Shown: in pieces, positions 1 to 8,473 of the stretch
Position numbering within the stretch: position 1 is the stretch's first letter
Layout of the letters: each line of letters begins with the position of its first letter
Assembly (NCBI RefSeq): GCF_026965535.1
Contig: NZ_CP114039.1
Span: forward strand, 2,604,001-2,668,000
From: Corallococcus sp. NCRR
Lineage (GTDB): Bacteria > Myxococcota > Myxococcia > Myxococcales > Myxococcaceae
DNA: 64,000 nucleotides
Direction: 5' to 3'
Made by a program: the position numbers and the translations under genes
Notes under the pieces: generated by a model
Told to the model about the DNA's origin: nothing
Databases searched by the model: none
The model's input: the letters and a program-made list of their open reading frames with translations, nothing else

Positions 1-27
1 GCGGCCCGGTAGCCACTTTCCTCCACA

Positions 28-57
28 GGCTGGCAGGCAGGGAATAGCCTGCCAGCC
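28..57. other. Perfect hairpin before the first gene
   Basis: An 11-bp perfect inverted repeat (GGCTGGCAGGC at 28-38, its complement at 47-57) with an 8-nt loop lies 23 nt before the start codon at 81. There is no T-run, so it may be the terminator of a gene outside the window or a leader hairpin of the transporter gene. Confidence 0.5.
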
Positions 58-80
58 GTGGCGTTGAGGGCGCCGCCAAC

Positions 81-1367
81 ATGCTCAAGCGCTTCGTGGA
101 CGTCCGTGACGAGGAGGTAGGGGCGGTCCTCGGGGCGTTCGTCTACTTCTTCACGCTGATGTGCGGCTACGCCATCCTGCGGCCCATCCGCAATGAGATG
201 GGCACCGCCGGGGACGTGAAGCACCTGCCCTGGCTCTTCACCGTCACCTTCGTCGTGATGTTGCTGGCGGTGCCGGCCTTCTCCGCGCTGGTGGCGCGCT
301 ACCCCCGGCGGGTGGTGGTGCCGCGGGTCTACCGCTTCTTCCTCCTCAACCTGCTGGCCTTCTTCGTGCTGCTCAAGTGGGGCGTGGCGAAGGAGGGCGT
401 GGCGCGCGCCTTCTATGTCTGGCTGAGCGTCTACAACCTGTTCGTCGTCTCCATCTTCTGGAGCTTCATGGCGGACGTGTTCGCCAGCGACCAGGGCAAG
501 CGGCTCTTCGGTTTCATCGCCGCGGGCGGCACCACGGGGATGATTGTCGGCCCGTTCCTGGTGGGCAGGCTGGCGGAGCCGGTGGGGCCGGTGAACCTCA
601 TCCTCGTGTCCGCGGTGATGCTGGAGGTGAGCGCGCAGTGCGTGCGCCGCCTGGGCCACTGGGCGAGGGACGTGCAGCACCAGCCCGCCACGCGCGAGGG
701 TCCGGTGGGCGGCGGGATGCTCGCGGGCTTGAGGCTCCTGGTGACGTCGCCGTTCCTGCTCGCGCTGGGGATGCAGGTGCTGCTGTACGCGGCGACCTCC
801 ACGTTCCTGTACTACCAGGAGGTGCAACTCGTCGCGTCCCTGGCGAAGGACGCGGCGTCGCGCACGGCGGCGTTCGCGGACATCGACTTCTGGGTGCAGG
901 TGCTGACGCTGGGAATCCAGACGCTCGTCACCGGGCGGGTCATCTCGCGTCTGGGATTGGGCGTGGCGATGGCGGTGGCGCCGGTGCTGACCCTGGTGGG
1001 CTTTGGCGTGCTCGCGTTCGCGCCGGTGCTGGCGGTGCTCATCGCCGTCAAGTCGCTCCGGGGCGCGAGCCATTACGCGCTGGAGCGCCCGTCGCGCGAA
1101 ATCCTGTTCACCACGGTGGACCGCGAGGCCCGCTACAAGTCCAAGAGCTTCATCGACACGGTGGTGTACCGCGGCAGCGACACGCTGAGTGCGTGGCTGC
1201 AGGGCGGCCTCACCGCGCTGGGCCTGGGCATGACGGGCCTGTCGCTGGCGGCCGTGCCCGTGGCCGCGCTGTGGCTCGCGGTGGCCCTGTACCTGGCGCG
1301 CCAGCAGCGCACGCGCGCCGCTGAATCCATCCCGCAGACGACCCTTCCTGGAGGAACCACGGCATGA
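81..1367 (+). CDS. MFS transporter of the ATP/ADP-exchange (Tlc-like) type
   Basis: This is a 428-residue inner-membrane protein with about twelve hydrophobic segments. The first helix ends in ILRPIRNEMG (around residues 31-40), a pattern I associate with the bacterial NTP/NDP-exchange-like branch of the major facilitator superfamily. Known members exchange nucleotides in intracellular bacteria; the free-living homologues have no settled substrate, so transport of a nucleotide or phosphorylated compound is only a family-based guess. The ATG at 81 is the first in-frame start before the helices. The stop overlaps the start of the next gene as ATGA, so the two are almost certainly co-transcribed and translationally coupled. 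Confidence 0.8.
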   Translation: MLKRFVDVRDEEVGAVLGAFVYFFTLMCGYAILRPIRNEMGTAGDVKHLPWLFTVTFVVMLLAVPAFSALVARYPRRVVVPRVYRFFLLNLLAFFVLLKWGVAKEGVARAFYVWLSVYNLFVVSIFWSFMADVFASDQGKRLFGFIAAGGTTGMIVGPFLVGRLAEPVGPVNLILVSAVMLEVSAQCVRRLGHWARDVQHQPATREGPVGGGMLAGLRLLVTSPFLLALGMQVLLYAATSTFLYYQEVQLVASLAKDAASRTAAFADIDFWVQVLTLGIQTLVTGRVISRLGLGVAMAVAPVLTLVGFGVLAFAPVLAVLIAVKSLRGASHYALERPSREILFTTVDREARYKSKSFIDTVVYRGSDTLSAWLQGGLTALGLGMTGLSLAAVPVAALWLAVALYLARQQRTRAAESIPQTTLPGGTTA

Positions 1368-2539
1368 AGCTGTCCCGAAGAGGCGTGATTCAAGCAGCGG
1401 CCGCGCTGGGCGCGGTCCAGGTGTTGGGCTGTGCGTCGTCCCCCAAGGCGGGACCGGCCCCAGGCTCGGCGTCCGACGACAAGGGCGGGGAGGCTCCGGG
1501 CAAGCCCCTGAACATCCTCATCCTGGGCGGCACCCGCTTCCTGGGCCCGGCGCTGGTGCAGGTGGCGCAGGCGCGCGGCCACACGCTCACGCTCTTCAAC
1601 CGCGGCAAGTCCAACCCGGGCCTGTTCCCGGACGTGGAGAAGCTCCAGGGCGACCGCGACCCCACCAAGGGCGAGGGCCTGAAGGCGCTGCAGGGCCGCA
1701 AGTGGGACGCGGTCATCGACACGTCCGGCTACGTGCCGCGCATCGTGAAGGCGTCCGCGGAGCTGCTCGCGCCCAACGTGGGCCAGTACGTCTTCATCTC
1801 CAGCGTGTCCGTCTACAAGGAGATGACGAAGAAGGACCTCAACGAGTCCGACGCAGTGGGCACCCTCCCCGACGAGACCACGGAGGAGATTGGCGAGACG
1901 AGCTACGGCCCGCTCAAGGCGCTCTGCGAGAAGGCCGCGGAGACGGCGCTGCCCGGCCGCACGCTCAACATCCGCCCCGGCCTCATCGTGGGCCCGGATG
2001 ACGGCTCCGACCGCTTCACCTACTGGCCGCTGCGCGTGGCGAAGGGCGGCGAGGTGCTGGCCCCCGGCGACGGCGAGGACCCGGTGCAGATCATCGACGC
2101 GCGCGACCTGGCCGCGTTCATCATCCGGAACGTGGAGCGCCGCACCATGGGCATCTTCAACGTCACCGGCCCGGTCCAGCCCATGAACATGAAGGGCATG
2201 CTGGAGGACATCCAGAAGACCACCGGGAGCGACGCGCGCTTCACCTGGGTGGACAGCGCGTTCCTGGACCAGCAGAAGGTGACGGCCTTCGCGGACATGC
2301 CGGCGTGGGTGCCGCGCACCGGGCCGGAGAGCGGCATCGGCGCGGTGAGCATCGCCAGGGCCACGCAGGCGGGGCTGGCTACCCGGCCGCTCGCGGACAC
2401 CGTGCGCGACACGCTGACCTGGTTCCACGCGCTGCCGACGGACCGCCAGGAGAAGCTGCGCTCGGGCCTGTCCGCTGAGCGCGAGAAGGAAGTGCTCGCG
2501 GCCTGGCACCAGGCGAAGGGCACCGCGAAGGCGGGCTGA
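1364..2539 (+). CDS. Exported NAD-dependent epimerase/dehydratase, Tat lipoprotein
   Basis: This 391-residue protein begins with a twin-arginine signal (SRRGVIQAA) leading to a lipobox, LGCASS, with Cys near residue 22. A Rossmann-type nucleotide site follows (GGTRFLGPALV, about residues 53-63), then the YGPLK pair of the extended short-chain dehydrogenase/epimerase family (Tyr and Lys four residues apart, near residue 180). The family acts on nucleotide sugars or related compounds with NAD(P). A twin-arginine signal fits a protein exported folded with its cofactor. It is coupled to the upstream transporter by a 4-nt overlap. The substrate cannot be read from the sequence. Confidence 0.85.
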   Translation: MKLSRRGVIQAAAALGAVQVLGCASSPKAGPAPGSASDDKGGEAPGKPLNILILGGTRFLGPALVQVAQARGHTLTLFNRGKSNPGLFPDVEKLQGDRDPTKGEGLKALQGRKWDAVIDTSGYVPRIVKASAELLAPNVGQYVFISSVSVYKEMTKKDLNESDAVGTLPDETTEEIGETSYGPLKALCEKAAETALPGRTLNIRPGLIVGPDDGSDRFTYWPLRVAKGGEVLAPGDGEDPVQIIDARDLAAFIIRNVERRTMGIFNVTGPVQPMNMKGMLEDIQKTTGSDARFTWVDSAFLDQQKVTAFADMPAWVPRTGPESGIGAVSIARATQAGLATRPLADTVRDTLTWFHALPTDRQEKLRSGLSAEREKEVLAAWHQAKGTAKAG

Positions 2540-2663
2540 TCCACCGCGTCCTGAGTCCAGATGCCTGGCCGGGGAGCGGCCGGGCATCCGTCCATGGGCC
2601 TCCAGGCAGGCGAGGGCGATGCGGTGCTGGCCAGGCGCGTCATGCGTCCGCACCTTTTCCGCC

Positions 2664-4025
2664 ATGGAACGCGACCGGGACAGCAGGCATCACGTGGTCA
2701 TCGTGGGGGCGGGCTTTGGCGGGCTGGAGGCCGCGAAGGCCCTGGGCAAGGCGGACAACGTGCGGGTGACGGTGGTGGACCGCTACAACCACCACCTCTT
2801 CCAGCCGCTGCTCTATCAGGTGGCGACCTCGGTGTTGAACACCGCGGACATCTCCGCGCCCATTCGCAGCGTGCTGCACTCGCGCAACACGGAGGTGCTG
2901 CTGGCGGACGCGAAGTCGGTGGACGCGCGCCGCAAGGTGCTCGTCGTGGAGGGCGGGGAGATTGCCTACGACTCGCTGGTGCTGGCGACGGGCGCGTCGC
3001 ACTCGTACTTCAAGCACCCGGAGTGGGCGGAGGTGGCGCCGGGCCTGAAGACGCTGGACGACGCGGTGCGCATCCGCGAGCGCATCCTGACGGCCTTCGA
3101 GGCCGCGGAGCGCGAGCCCGACCCGGCGCGCCAGCGCGAGTGGATGACCTTCGTCATCATCGGCGCGGGGCCCACGGGCGTGGAGCTGGCGGGGGCGCTC
3201 GCGTACATGACGCGGCACTCGCTGCCGAAGGACTTCCGGCGCATCGACACGCGCCAGGCGCGGGTCGTCCTGCTGGAAGGCCTGCCTCGCGTGCTGAGCG
3301 CCTACTCGGAGGACCTGTCGGAGGCGGCGAAGCGCGACCTGGAGAAGCTGCACGTCGAGGTGCGCACCGGGGCCCTGGTGACGGACCTGGACGCGGAGGG
3401 CGTCACGTTCGGTGACGAGCGCATCGCCACGCGCACGGTGCTGTGGGGCGCGGGGGTGGCGGCGTCGCCGCTGGTGCGCTCGCTGGAGGTGCCGCTGGAC
3501 CGTGCGGGGCGGGTGAAGGTGACGCCGCTGCTCACGGCGCCGGGCCTGCCGGACGTGTATGTGATTGGCGACGTGGCGGCGGCGGAGCAGCACGGCAAGC
3601 CCGTGCCGGGCATCGCGCCGGCGGCGATGCAGATGGGGCGGCACGCGGCGAAGACCATCCGCGACCGCCTGGCGAACAAGCCGCTGCGAGCGTTCCGTTA
3701 CCACGACAAGGGTAGCTTCGCGGTGATTGGCCGCGGCTATGCGGTGGGCGTGCTCTTCGACAAGTGGCGCATGAAGGGGCTGCCCGCGTGGTGCGTCTGG
3801 GCGGGCGTGCACATCGCCTACCTCATCGGCTTCCGCAACCGGCTCTTCGTGATGCTGAACTGGGGCTACACGTTCTTCACCCAGGGGGGCCGGAACATGC
3901 GGCTCATCACCCACAACGTGTCCAAGCGCATGCCCGCACTGGCCCCGTCCCGCCAGGCGCCCGCCCTGCCTCCTGCTCCTGTGCGTCCGGAGCTCCCGGC
4001 GTCGCAGCCCGCGCCGGTGCACTGA
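2664..4025 (+). CDS. ndh: Type II NADH dehydrogenase (NDH-2), NAD(P)/FAD oxidoreductase
   Basis: NDH-2 passes electrons from NADH to quinone at the inner face of the membrane without pumping protons. The protein shows the FAD-binding GAGFGGLEAA near its N-terminus, a second dinucleotide fold GAGPTGVELAGAL for NADH around residues 172-184, a GDVAAA segment of the FAD site, and a hydrophobic C-terminal stretch (about 380-425) that should sit on the membrane, followed by a Pro/Ala-rich tail. I place the start at 2664 because MERDRDS leads straight into the first Rossmann strand. An upstream ATG at 2619 in the same frame would add 15 unconserved-looking residues. A strong hairpin follows the stop. 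Confidence 0.88.
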   Translation: MERDRDSRHHVVIVGAGFGGLEAAKALGKADNVRVTVVDRYNHHLFQPLLYQVATSVLNTADISAPIRSVLHSRNTEVLLADAKSVDARRKVLVVEGGEIAYDSLVLATGASHSYFKHPEWAEVAPGLKTLDDAVRIRERILTAFEAAEREPDPARQREWMTFVIIGAGPTGVELAGALAYMTRHSLPKDFRRIDTRQARVVLLEGLPRVLSAYSEDLSEAAKRDLEKLHVEVRTGALVTDLDAEGVTFGDERIATRTVLWGAGVAASPLVRSLEVPLDRAGRVKVTPLLTAPGLPDVYVIGDVAAAEQHGKPVPGIAPAAMQMGRHAAKTIRDRLANKPLRAFRYHDKGSFAVIGRGYAVGVLFDKWRMKGLPAWCVWAGVHIAYLIGFRNRLFVMLNWGYTFFTQGGRNMRLITHNVSKRMPALAPSRQAPALPPAPVRPELPASQPAPVH

Positions 4026-4052
4026 GGAAAGAAGACCTGGGACGTGGTGCGC

Positions 4053-4088
4053 AAGTCGCCCCGGTGCCTGCTGGCGCCGGGGCGATTT
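4053..4088. terminator. Bidirectional terminator hairpin after ndh
   Basis: AAGTCGCCCCGG (4053-4064) pairs with CCGGGGCGATTT (4077-4088), with one G-U pair and a 12-nt loop. The stem is GC-rich and ends in TTT on the plus strand and in A residues on the other, as expected between convergent genes. Before the IS insertion it lay between ndh and the minus-strand nuclease gene. Confidence 0.7.
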
Positions 4089-4218
4089 CCGTCATCCAAC
4101 TCTCGAACCAATGGCGGAGCGGTCATCGCTCAATGCCGCTCACCCAATTTCGAGATGGTTTCTAGGATGCCAGAAACAGGGGATTTAGACGTTCCCGCTA
4201 TTCAATGCGGCTCGTTAG

Positions 4219-4235
4219 TACTACCCGGTCACTTG
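4219..4235 (+). repeat. Left terminal inverted repeat of the IS701-type element
   Basis: The left end reads TACTACCCGGTCACTTG and matches the complement of the right end (TACTACTTGATCAGATG) at 12 of 17 positions, including the first six. The four bases before it (4215-4218) are TTAG, identical to the four bases after the right end (5635-5638). Confidence 0.85.
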
Positions 4236-4267
4236 AATCCAGGGGGCCCGTGTGATCTACGGCCGGG

Positions 4268-5632
4268 ATGACACCCGCGCAGCTCAAGAAGTTGGATGAG
4301 TCGCTGAGCGCCTATCTCGAAGAGATGGTCGCCGGCATGGGGCGACTGGAGAGGCGGCGCGCCATGGAGGCCTATGTCACGGGCCTACTGCTGGATGGGG
4401 AGCGCAAGAGCATCGAGCCGATGGCGGCCCGGCTGGTAGAGGACGCCAGGGATGTCGAGGCAATGCGCCAGCGACTGCAGCAGTGCGTCTCGCAAGGGAC
4501 GTGGAGCGACGAGGCGCTGAGGGAGCGACTGGCGCGGAAGCTGGAAGAGCGGCTGCCGGAGGTGGAAGCCCTTGTGGTGGACGACACGGGCTTCCCGAAG
4601 AAGGGGAAGCACTCGGTGGGAGTCGCCCGTCAGTACTCGGGGACGCTGGGGCGCACGGACAACTGCCAGGTGGCCGTCAGCCTGCATTTGGCTGGGGCTC
4701 GTGGCAGCGGGTGTATCGGCATGCAGCTGTACCTGCCCGAGGAGTGGGTGACGGAGAAGGACCGACGCAAGGCGGCCGGAGTCCCCGAGGCGGTAGGCGC
4801 CTCGCGCAAATGGGAATTGGCGCTGTCGCAGTTGGATGACGCGTTGGAGTGGGGCGTGCGCAAGCACGTCGTCCTGGCGGATGCGGGGTATGGCAATTGC
4901 CGGGAGTTTCGCGAAGGACTCACGGCACGCGGGCTGCCCTACCTCGTCGCCGTGCCGGGGCAGCACAAGGTGTGGCCTCCGGGGGCGACGCCGCACCTGC
5001 CCGTGAAGAAGGCTGGCGCGTACGGACGCCCCCGGACTCGCTTCGTCGACGACAGCGGCGTGCAGCCCTGGACGATTGAAGAGTTGGCGCGCCAGTTACC
5101 CGAGGAGGAGTACCGCCGCATCAGCTGGCGCGAGGGCAGCCGCGGCACGCAGTCCTCCACTTTCGCCGCAGTGCGAATCCAGGTCGCTGAAGGCCATGTC
5201 GTGCGCAAGGCGCCCGGCGCTCCCGAGTGGCTCCTGTGTGAGTGGCCGCCGGGCGAGGCCGCGCCAACGAAGTACTACCTCTCGTCTCTGCCGGAAGACA
5301 CGCCCCTCAAACGCCTCGTCACCCTGGCGAAGCTGCGCTGGCGCGTCGAGCGCGACTACCAGGAGATGAAGGGCGAAGTCGGCCTGGACCATTTCGAGGG
5401 CCGCACCTGGAGAGGCTTTCACCACCACGCCACCCTCTGCATGGTGGCCCATGGCTTCCTCGCGCTCCGTCGAGCGCTTTTTCCCCCGGAGGAGGATTCC
5501 CTGGCCCCTTCCCCAGGTGCGTCGGCGGCTTCAGCATCTGCTGCTGCGCCGCCTCGGCCATTGTCCGCTGTGCCTCCGCAGACTCGGCGCTCGCGCTCCT
5601 CCTCGAGGACCGTCACGCATCTGATCAAGTAG
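4268..5632 (+). CDS. IS701-family transposase (DDE, DUF4338-like domain)
   Basis: This 454-residue transposase has the IS701/IS4-superfamily pattern: VVDDTGFPKKGKHSVG with the first catalytic Asp at about residue 105, VLADAGYGN with the second Asp near 206, and the C-terminal block LRWRVERDYQEMKGEVGLDHFEGR with the catalytic Glu in the YQEMK region. It would cut and join the ends of the surrounding element. The frame is intact. The tail after about residue 410 is Ser/Ala/Pro-rich. Its TAG stop lies in the right inverted repeat and overlaps the 3' end of the convergent nuclease gene. Confidence 0.95.
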   Translation: MTPAQLKKLDESLSAYLEEMVAGMGRLERRRAMEAYVTGLLLDGERKSIEPMAARLVEDARDVEAMRQRLQQCVSQGTWSDEALRERLARKLEERLPEVEALVVDDTGFPKKGKHSVGVARQYSGTLGRTDNCQVAVSLHLAGARGSGCIGMQLYLPEEWVTEKDRRKAAGVPEAVGASRKWELALSQLDDALEWGVRKHVVLADAGYGNCREFREGLTARGLPYLVAVPGQHKVWPPGATPHLPVKKAGAYGRPRTRFVDDSGVQPWTIEELARQLPEEEYRRISWREGSRGTQSSTFAAVRIQVAEGHVVRKAPGAPEWLLCEWPPGEAAPTKYYLSSLPEDTPLKRLVTLAKLRWRVERDYQEMKGEVGLDHFEGRTWRGFHHHATLCMVAHGFLALRRALFPPEEDSLAPSPGASAASASAAAPPRPLSAVPPQTRRSRSSSRTVTHLIK

Positions 5633-5634
5633 TA
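5618..5634 (-). repeat. Right terminal inverted repeat of the IS701-type element
   Basis: This is the right end, read on the minus strand as TACTACTTGATCAGATG. It contains the transposase stop codon and also supplies the stop codon (TGA, complement of 5625-5627) now used by the nuclease gene. Confidence 0.85.
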
Positions 5635-6434
5635 TTAGGTACGATGTACCAGCCTACAGGTTGCTGAATGAGTTTCCAGCCTGGCGCAAGAAGGCCTTTC
5701 ACGAGATCAACCCACTGGATGAATGGCAGCGTTTGAGGCGTGATGCCGTGACGCGCCACATGCGCTGCCTTGAATTTTGCCTTGTATTCTTTTGGAATGG
5801 TGAACGTGATGGGTGATTGTGAGCCGATGACTGCCACAAGGTCGGAAAGCACAAGGGGCTCGGAGGTGCCTGCCAGCACGGAATGTGTCAGGTCTGGTGG
5901 ATACTGACGACTCCAAGCGGATGCTGCGGTTCGGTCCCGGCCATATCCCGGGACCTTCGAACCGAATCCGCTCAAGTTCCAATCCGCCATTCCGCGTCGT
6001 GAAAAGAAATCAATCAGAGCACCTTCAGCCACATCGACCAGGGATGGGTCCTCAACGAAAGCGTACCGGCACCGCACCTCGGCAAGCGAGATTCCAGTGC
6101 GGCCACGAAGTTTACCTATATGTTCTCGAAGACGAACACTGATGGGCCGCGACGTTTTGCCGATGTACTTTGGCTGGTCATGCAGAAGGAGTTGGTAGAA
6201 GCCCGGATACTTCGCGTCCTCCGCCTCACGGATCGGAACAGCAGCGACACGGGAAAGCTTCTCAAGAAGCTGTGCAAGAATCGCGGGCCCGAGTTCGAAG
6301 CGAAAGACTAAGTGATCTGGCTCATCCCGAATTGGGGCGATGACTCGAGACGCCGGCTCCCCTTCGGGTGTCTGCTCATCGGGTTCGTCGTGAGCATCGG
6401 TCTGAAGGATCGGGTCCTGTGGATCGCGGGGCAT
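5625..6434 (-). CDS. Second Eco29kI-like GIY-YIG nuclease, C-terminus altered by IS
   Basis: This 269-residue protein carries a GIY-YIG nuclease core in its middle: GFY at 78-80, KYIGK at 89-93, then RLREH with Arg101 and His105, Glu137 in AEGALIDFF, and Asn153 in DWNLSGFG, followed by a PGYGR segment. The order and spacing parallel the Eco29kI-like enzyme encoded just upstream, including the GFGxxxPGxGR block, so I read it as a diverged paralogue with all catalytic positions kept and a different C-terminal extension. The IS insertion replaced only the last residues: the present end is VPNTT, while joining the flanks without the IS gives VPNEPH. The protein is therefore probably still functional. 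It is the last gene of the restriction-modification operon. Confidence 0.8.
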   Translation of the reverse strand: MPRDPQDPILQTDAHDEPDEQTPEGEPASRVIAPIRDEPDHLVFRFELGPAILAQLLEKLSRVAAVPIREAEDAKYPGFYQLLLHDQPKYIGKTSRPISVRLREHIGKLRGRTGISLAEVRCRYAFVEDPSLVDVAEGALIDFFSRRGMADWNLSGFGSKVPGYGRDRTAASAWSRQYPPDLTHSVLAGTSEPLVLSDLVAVIGSQSPITFTIPKEYKAKFKAAHVARHGITPQTLPFIQWVDLVKGLLAPGWKLIQQPVGWYIVPNTT

Positions 6435-6500
6435 GTTGATTTCAAGGTGCTTGCCGACCCTCGTCTACGCACCAACAGGGGGCAGTTTGTAGGCAATTGG

Positions 6501-7160
6501 TTATTGCTCGTCGTCCTCGGTGAACAAGTCGGGGTCGCTTCGAAGCGCCGGCATCTTCGCTCCCGGTCGATGATCCTTGAGGAACTCGCTCAAGCGTTGC
6601 TTGGCGTCCCCCCGTTTGCGGCTGGCGACAAGCTTCTCCGCCCACCCTCTACCGGGATGAAGCGTGTCCCACCAACTACGCTCACCTTGATGGCGTCCGG
6701 AGCCCGGGTCGTGGTTACCAAAACCCTCGATGCAGACGTTCCAAACGGGTTGATAGTGCTCGATGAGAAAGCGCTCGGCCATGGTGATCCAGAGTGGCGT
6801 CACCACGAGGTATCTTGCCAGGAAGTCCTTTGGGTCGAGGTTATCCGCAGCCCTGATGGATTCCCGGTGTTGGCGGAGGCGAGAGTAGAGCGACCGAGAA
6901 GCTCCGGTCTCCTTGGCTCCCTTGCGCGCCCCAGCCGGGACGGCCTTGCCTACGTAGATAGGCCACTGCGCCTTCTTGGAACTGACAGGCGCGTATATAT
7001 CCAGTTTCCCCTTGTAGAAGAGGGCGTAGACCCCGGCACCTTCGAAAGGTATGTCCAGATCCAGGGTATAGGGCCCCCGGGTCATCAACTCATCGACGCA
7101 GTTCTTCGTCAGGTTGGCGTAGTCGAGTGGATTGTACTCGTCAGTGCTCATCTCCCGCAT
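6501..7160 (-). CDS. Eco29kI-family type II restriction endonuclease (GIY-YIG)
   Basis: This 219-residue GIY-YIG restriction enzyme should cleave DNA at the site protected by the adjacent methyltransferase. Eco29kI itself recognises CCGCGG; the site here is inferred only. Visible positions are GVY at 43-45, PIYVGK at 67-72, Arg94 and His98 in SRLRQH, Glu129 in MAERFLIE, Asn141 in VWN, and the family block IEGFGNHDPGSGR. The start overlaps the 3' end of the methyltransferase gene by about 20 nt, so expression is coupled. The in-frame ATG at 7151 is an equally possible start. Base composition is less GC-rich than in the flanking chromosomal genes. Confidence 0.9.
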   Translation of the reverse strand: MREMSTDEYNPLDYANLTKNCVDELMTRGPYTLDLDIPFEGAGVYALFYKGKLDIYAPVSSKKAQWPIYVGKAVPAGARKGAKETGASRSLYSRLRQHRESIRAADNLDPKDFLARYLVVTPLWITMAERFLIEHYQPVWNVCIEGFGNHDPGSGRHQGERSWWDTLHPGRGWAEKLVASRKRGDAKQRLSEFLKDHRPGAKMPALRSDPDLFTEDDEQ

Positions 7161-8322
7161 TCAACTTCGCCGCCACGCTGTTGGCCACCACGGCGGCGAG
7201 GTCCACTGGGACTGCATTGCCCAGTTGCCGCATCGCCTCCGACCACGAACCCTCGAAGAGCCAGGTGTCGGGGAAGGTCTGGACGCGCGCGGCTTCACGC
7301 ACGGTGAGGTACCGGACCGAACCATTCGGATATGCGATCATGTTCTCGCCGCCCGGCACTCCGTGGACGCCCGCTTTCAGCGTCTTCGACGGAAGATCGA
7401 TGGGGCTTCCGGTGTGCCCTGGATAAACCCTCGCGCCCGGGTTGAGGCGATGATTGCTGAAGTCCTTGGCGTCGCGACCCGCGATGGGCTCGGGGAGGCC
7501 CGCGATGGCGTCTCGCACCGTGCGCCAGGGCTGCGTCTTGAAGGGTCCTTCCTGCTCCAGGTCGCTCAGCTTCACTCCCAAGCTGACCGGTTCGTTTCTC
7601 GGCGCGCGGATCCGGTGACGCTTCCAGTACTCCTTGGTGATGTACTGGTCCCACTTCAGCGCATCCAGGCTGTGCGTTGGCTCGGGGAAGTGCCACTCCA
7701 GGTTCGTGTCGGAACGGAAACCCACGACGAAGACCCGCTCACGGGTCTGGGGAACGCCGTAATCGGCCGCGTTCAGCAGCTCGGAGATCACGTTGTACTT
7801 CAGGCCCTGGTGCCGCCCCTTCGTCCGCACCTCTTCCAAGCGGTTGCGATGGTCGGTCCACTCTTCGTCGCGCTTCTTGGTGATGGTCGGGTACTCGAGC
7901 TGGAGCTTGATGTACTCGAAGTAGTTGCTGAAGCTCTGCCGCAGCAGGCCCTTCACGTTCTCCAGGATGAACGCGCGCGGCTGCAACTCACGGACGGCGC
8001 GGACGAACTCGGGGAACATGTTGCGGCTGTCGTCCTGGGCGCGGTGCTTGCCGCCAAGGCTGAAGGGCTGACACGGCGGTCCGCCCGCGACGAGGTCCAC
8101 TTCGCCGAAGAGGTCGAAGGACATCATCCGCACGTCGGTCTGATGCACCCGCCAACCGCTGATGCCGGGCAGTGCGTTCAACTTCGCGTTGCGTCGAAGG
8201 GTGTCGCACGCGTCGTCGTTCCACTCCATCAGACCGCGATGGTGGAAGCCCGCCAGGTGCGTTCCCAAGGCCAGGCCACCCGCGCCCGTGAACAGTTCAA
8301 TCGAGTCCATGCGTGGGTCCAT
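7141..8322 (-). CDS. DNA (cytosine-5) methyltransferase of the R-M system
   Basis: This 393-residue enzyme transfers a methyl group from S-adenosylmethionine to C5 of cytosine. The motifs appear in order: motif I FTGAGGLALG (residues 11-20), motif IV GGPPCQPFS with the catalytic Cys84, motif VI ENVKGL (121-126), motif VIII QTRERVFVVGF, and motif X GNAVPVDLAAVVANSV near the C-terminus. The target-recognition region lies between VIII and X. It protects the chromosome from the downstream Eco29kI-like nuclease, and a C5 enzyme suits both Eco29kI-type systems and the upstream Vsr. The second Met (8310) is an alternative start. The stop overlaps the endonuclease gene. Confidence 0.93.
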   Translation of the reverse strand: MDPRMDSIELFTGAGGLALGTHLAGFHHRGLMEWNDDACDTLRRNAKLNALPGISGWRVHQTDVRMMSFDLFGEVDLVAGGPPCQPFSLGGKHRAQDDSRNMFPEFVRAVRELQPRAFILENVKGLLRQSFSNYFEYIKLQLEYPTITKKRDEEWTDHRNRLEEVRTKGRHQGLKYNVISELLNAADYGVPQTRERVFVVGFRSDTNLEWHFPEPTHSLDALKWDQYITKEYWKRHRIRAPRNEPVSLGVKLSDLEQEGPFKTQPWRTVRDAIAGLPEPIAGRDAKDFSNHRLNPGARVYPGHTGSPIDLPSKTLKAGVHGVPGGENMIAYPNGSVRYLTVREAARVQTFPDTWLFEGSWSEAMRQLGNAVPVDLAAVVANSVAAKLNAGDEH

Positions 8323-8473
8323 ACAAGGTCGGGCTGACGAACGAGCCCGCGATGAATGGGTCGTGGTACCGCGGAACCTCGGTTGGCGCCATTTCCATCA
8401 TGCGCTTCACGGTGAGGTTTCGAGCATGGAACCCCACGCCGTGATCCGGTTCACGCGGTGCTACATCCTGGGC

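Larger units (their letters stand above)
4219..5634 (+). mobile_element. IS701-family insertion sequence, complete
   Basis: The element is 1416 bp long. It has imperfect terminal inverted repeats beginning TACTAC and a 4-bp target duplication TTAG on both sides (4215-4218 and 5635-5638). This fits the YTAR target preference I recall for IS701. It holds one intact transposase gene whose stop codon lies inside the right repeat. The insertion is near the 3' end of the minus-strand GIY-YIG nuclease gene. Intact ends, a perfect duplication and an unbroken transposase suggest a recent insertion that may still be mobile. Confidence 0.92.
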
